A stretch of DNA of 9,046 bases from Oscillibacter sp. (GTDB lineage Bacteria > Bacillota > Clostridia > Oscillospirales > Oscillospiraceae): NCBI GenBank assembly GCA_017447005.1, contig JAFSOM010000560.1:1-9046 (forward strand). Direction: 5' to 3'. A model generated the notes under the pieces. The model worked only from the letters and a program-made list of their open reading frames with translations, was not told the DNA's origin and did no database searches. Positions 7,002 to 9,046 of the stretch are shown here, one piece after another. Position 1 is the stretch's first letter. Each line of letters starts with the position of its first letter. A program made the translations under genes and the position numbers.

Positions 7002-7392
7002 GGAACTTTACCTCCTCACAACAGGCATTACAAAGCGCGTATCGCGCTTGAATCCTGTCAAACGTCTCATCACTGACATCATGCTCAATTTCACAGGCTT
7101 CTTTTTCCGCCTGGGTCGGCTCAATGCCAAGGGCAATGAAAAGCGTGGTGAAAAAGCAATGCCGCGCATACATCTTCTCGGCAATCTCTTTCCCGGCATC
7201 CGTCAGGCGAATCAGCTTATCGTCGCCCATGGACAGAAATCCGCCGTTCCGAAGTTTTCTTACGGCAATGCTGACGCTGGGTTTGGCATATCCCAAACGA
7301 TTGACAAGGTCAATCTCCCGCACAACCCCTCTCTGCTTGCGCACAATCAAGATAGCCTCCAAATAGTCCTGTCCCGACTTGTTCAGTTCCAT
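6991..7392 (-). CDS. DtxR/MntR-family metal-dependent transcriptional repressor
   Basis: This 133-aa protein is a winged-helix DNA-binding regulator that senses Fe(II) or Mn(II). The helix-turn-helix lies at about residues 24-52, and a dimerisation/metal domain follows. By alignment with B. subtilis MntR, the likely ligands are Asp9, Glu12, His78, Cys100, Glu103 and His104. Asp9 is MntR-like, whereas Cys100 in EACEIEH is DtxR-like, so metal preference is uncertain. The C-terminal SH3 domain of DtxR is absent, as in MntR. A tail with Cys121, Cys124 and Cys125 follows. The ATG at 7392 is chosen for an AAGGGG Shine-Dalgarno 8 bases upstream and for matching the family N-terminus; the open frame runs 89 codons further but crosses promoter-like and hairpin sequence. 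It overlaps folE by 11 bases, so it probably controls its own operon. Confidence 0.92.
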   Translation of the reverse strand: MELNKSGQDYLEAILIVRKQRGVVREIDLVNRLGYAKPSVSIAVRKLRNGGFLSMGDDKLIRLTDAGKEIAEKMYARHCFFTTLFIALGIEPTQAEKEACEIEHDVSDETFDRIQARYALCNACCEEVKFHAG

Positions 7393-7400
7393 AATCCGCA

Positions 7401-7406
7401 CCCCTT
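7401..7406 (-). promoter_or_regulatory. Shine-Dalgarno deciding the DtxR/MntR-type regulator start
   Basis: AAGGGG on the minus strand, 8 bases before the ATG at 7392. An alternative ATG at 7431 also has a purine-rich stretch upstream, but it would add 13 residues not expected at the family N-terminus. Confidence 0.7.
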
Positions 7407-7471
7407 CAATTTCCGCCAGCGCGACGCTCATTTCAAACGCTTTCCGGCGGTTTGCTTGCGTGACAAGTTCA

Positions 7472-7497
7472 ATATTAAATTGTTCATTATTTAATAT
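7472..7497. promoter_or_regulatory. AT-rich palindrome upstream of the metal regulator, candidate operator
   Basis: A perfect 9-bp inverted repeat, ATATTAAAT/ATTTAATAT, surrounds an 8-base spacer TGTTCATT. It lies 80 bases before the regulator start. A candidate -10 box overlaps its right arm, which is the arrangement expected for an autoregulatory DtxR/MntR-type operator. It does not match the DtxR or B. subtilis MntR consensus that I recall, so the assignment is inferred from position and symmetry. Confidence 0.5.
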
Positions 7498-7519
7498 GCA
7501 ACAATACGCAAGTTCCCAA
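7491..7519 (-). promoter_or_regulatory. Weak candidate promoter of the regulator-folE operon
   Basis: The minus strand reads TTGGGA (7514-7519), a 17-base spacer, then TATTAA (7491-7496), four of six matches at each box. An alternative is TTGCAT (7496-7501) with TAATAT (7472-7477) at 18 bases. Both place the start inside or just after the palindrome. Neither is strong. Confidence 0.3.
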
Positions 7520-7593
7520 AATTTACGCAGTCTTGAGGATAGGGAAGTCCGAATTGCATATGACTGAAAAATGACCGCATTCCCCCAATTTCG

Positions 7594-7639
7594 GGGCGCT
7601 CCGCTACTTGGCGCTGAACGCTGGGATAGCGGAGCGCCC
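7594..7639. repeat. 13-bp perfect inverted repeat (long hairpin) after the oxidoreductase gene
   Basis: The arms GGGCGCTCCGCTA (7594-7606) and TAGCGGAGCGCCC (7627-7639) are exact complements around a 20-base spacer, which could itself fold (GCG/CGC). It begins about 44 bases after the oxidoreductase stop on the transcribed strand. No U-run follows closely on the minus strand; the first T-rich stretch (CATTTTTCA) is about 20 bases past the stem. It could be a factor-assisted or weak terminator, an mRNA-stabilising hairpin, or one copy of a dispersed REP-like element. Confidence 0.7.
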
Positions 7640-7682
7640 TTTGCGTGCCTTAACTGCAACGCTGTTCGGATTTCATCCGGTT
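7640..7682. other. 3' flank of the oxidoreductase gene with a small hairpin
   Basis: Together with the inverted repeat and the palindrome, this is part of the 290-base gap (7393-7682) between the oxidoreductase and the regulator. It contains a small 5-bp hairpin, CGGAT/ATCCG with a 3-base loop (7667-7679), just after the stop codon. I see no gene in the gap. Confidence 0.4.
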
Positions 7683-9032
7683 TTATCTGGGAATTAGCAA
7701 CGGGGTCAGTCCGGAGATTACGGAATAGGTCTGCGTGGGGAAAGCGAAAATCATCCGACGGAGAGTTTCAGCGGTCATCTTATTGGCGATAATGAGTGTC
7801 AGGAAATCAATCATAAACGCCGCTTCCGCGCCATACGCGGCGGCTCCCGCAAGATGACCGTCGTTGTCGATAATAAAGGTAAATTCCGCGTCCAGTTCCC
7901 GGTTGTTTACCCACTCGTTCTGCTGTCCGTATGGAACCTCAACGACCCTGTACTTGTCGGGGGCGGCCTGCGCCTCCTCTACGGTCACGCCCGCCTGCGC
8001 GATACGCGGAAGCGTAAAGACAAGATTCGGAATAATCGGATAGCGAATCGGCCCGCTGTTGAGGCCAAGAATCTGCGCGGCGATATAGTTGGACTCAAAC
8101 TCGGCGGTAGGCGTCAGTTTCGGAATCGTTTTGTCCACCGCGTCGCCGCTGGCGAAAATATTCGGGACGCTCGTCCGCATATGGCCGTCCACCTTGATTC
8201 CGCGGCGGCTCGCCTCAATTCCAAGGGCTTCCAGCCCCATATCCTCGAAATTGGCGACTCTGCCTGTGGCGTCCAGCACGTAATCCGCTTCCGTCTCAAA
8301 GCCGCCGGAGGCCTTCACAAGATAACCGCCGTCCGTTTTTTCCACAGACGAGACGCCCTGACCAAAGACGAACTCCGCGCCCATGCTCTCCATTTTGGCG
8401 ATGATGTTGTTGACGTACTTTTCGGGATACGCCGCCAGCGCACGGGGCGCGAACTCAATGACCGTGACTTTTTTGCCCATGTCCAGCGCCATGCCGGCGA
8501 ACTCCATGGAAATGACGCCAGCGCCGATAAAAACAATACGGTCCGGCATTTCATCCAAATCCAGAAAGTTCGTGCTTCCGTGCGTGTATTCCTTGCCCGG
8601 AATATTCAGCTTGGCGTTTCTCGCGCCGGAGCCAATCACGATGTATTCGGCGGAGTATTTGTGGCCTTCCGCCTCAACGGTGTGCGCGTCGGCAAGGCGT
8701 CCGCGGCCTTTTATCATGTCAATGCCCATATCGGTGAAGATTTTCCCCAGAAGCGGGTCAAACGCGCCGATAATCCGCTTTTTGTACCGCATGAGCGGAT
8801 TCCATTGAATCTCCGGCGTCGGGATTCCGAGGTCACTGTAGCGTTTCAGCCCTTCCCGGTACTCAAAGGGGCCGTCCAGCACAATTTTCGCGTCGCAGCC
8901 GAAGTTCGTGCAGGTTCCGCCGTTCTTGAACTGCTCCACGATAGCGACCTTTTTTCTTGCCGCTTTTAGCGCCATCGCGCCGTGATTGCAGGCATGGCCG
9001 CTGCCAATGAAAATCACGTCGTAATCATACAT
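7683..9032 (-). CDS. Class I pyridine nucleotide-disulfide oxidoreductase (FAD-dependent)
   Basis: This 449-aa cytosolic flavoenzyme moves electrons between NAD(P)H and a disulfide or another acceptor. The FAD-binding start is DVIFIGSGHACNHGA (5-19). The redox-active pair is Cys41 and Cys46 in GGTCTNFGCDAK. The second dinucleotide site is IVFIGAGVISMEFAG (166-180), with Glu193 ending the next strand, which favours NADH over NADPH. NIFASGDAVD (291-300) is the second FAD motif. The C-terminal dimer domain is present (about 335-449), but the usual His-Pro-Thr...Glu catalytic dyad reads FPTQTY (431-436), so the His base is missing. It is therefore unlikely to be an orthodox glutathione, lipoamide or mercuric reductase. 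The start is ATG with GAGG about 10 bases upstream. Substrate unknown. It is 290 bases from the metal regulator. Confidence 0.9.
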   Translation of the reverse strand: MYDYDVIFIGSGHACNHGAMALKAARKKVAIVEQFKNGGTCTNFGCDAKIVLDGPFEYREGLKRYSDLGIPTPEIQWNPLMRYKKRIIGAFDPLLGKIFTDMGIDMIKGRGRLADAHTVEAEGHKYSAEYIVIGSGARNAKLNIPGKEYTHGSTNFLDLDEMPDRIVFIGAGVISMEFAGMALDMGKKVTVIEFAPRALAAYPEKYVNNIIAKMESMGAEFVFGQGVSSVEKTDGGYLVKASGGFETEADYVLDATGRVANFEDMGLEALGIEASRRGIKVDGHMRTSVPNIFASGDAVDKTIPKLTPTAEFESNYIAAQILGLNSGPIRYPIIPNLVFTLPRIAQAGVTVEEAQAAPDKYRVVEVPYGQQNEWVNNRELDAEFTFIIDNDGHLAGAAAYGAEAAFMIDFLTLIIANKMTAETLRRMIFAFPTQTYSVISGLTPLLIPR

Positions 9033-9046
9033 AAGCCGATGTCCTC

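Noticed and set aside
7393..7659. 89-codon N-terminal extension of the DtxR/MntR-type regulator in the same open frame.
   Set aside because: It runs through the 13-bp inverted repeat and the AT-rich palindrome, has no family resemblance, and a good Shine-Dalgarno precedes the internal ATG at 7392.
7854..8969. Long plus-strand open frame of 371 codons opposite the oxidoreductase.
   Set aside because: It is a shadow of the oxidoreductase codon pattern on the other strand. Its protein is Arg/His/Val-rich with no recognisable domain.

Overview
The window looks like a chromosomal segment of a Gram-positive Clostridia-type bacterium, possibly an anaerobic gut lineage (inference). The grounds are strong AGGAGG-type Shine-Dalgarno sequences at nearly every gene, moderate GC, a lipoprotein-type sugar-binding protein, a YesL/DUF624 protein beside a CUT1-type sugar transporter, and a DtxR/MntR-type regulator. 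All eight genes accepted as coding lie on the minus strand, so transcription runs from high to low coordinates. No RNA gene, insertion sequence, prophage or CRISPR array was seen.

Right part (9032 down to 4293): a class I flavin disulfide oxidoreductase comes first. A 290-base gap follows, holding a perfect 13-bp inverted repeat and an AT-rich palindrome. Next is a tightly packed set of four genes: a small DtxR/MntR-family metal-dependent repressor, GTP cyclohydrolase I (folE), a GT4-type glycosyltransferase, and a fusion of a RibD_C/dihydrofolate-reductase-like domain to an HD phosphohydrolase domain with a Cys-rich tail. These four overlap or are separated by at most 10 bases, so they are very probably co-transcribed and translationally coupled. 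The combination of a metal sensor, the first enzyme of pterin synthesis, a glycosyltransferase and a reductase-HD fusion is the most unusual thing in the window. It could encode a metal-regulated modified-pterin pathway, but that is a hypothesis.

Left part (4103 down to 33): a sugar-uptake locus. A YesL/DUF624 membrane protein has its own good sigma-A promoter. A second, near-consensus promoter (TTGACA, 17 bases, TAGAAT) then drives a lipoprotein sugar-binding protein and two MalF/MalG-type permeases. Two 14-bp LacI/CcpA-type operators lie downstream of that promoter, the first just after the predicted transcription start. This fits repression relieved by a sugar inducer, or carbon catabolite control. 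A GC-rich hairpin separates the binding-protein gene from the permeases. The ATPase, the LacI-type repressor and any glycosidase are not in the window. The ATPase may be a shared MsiK/MsmK-type protein encoded elsewhere.
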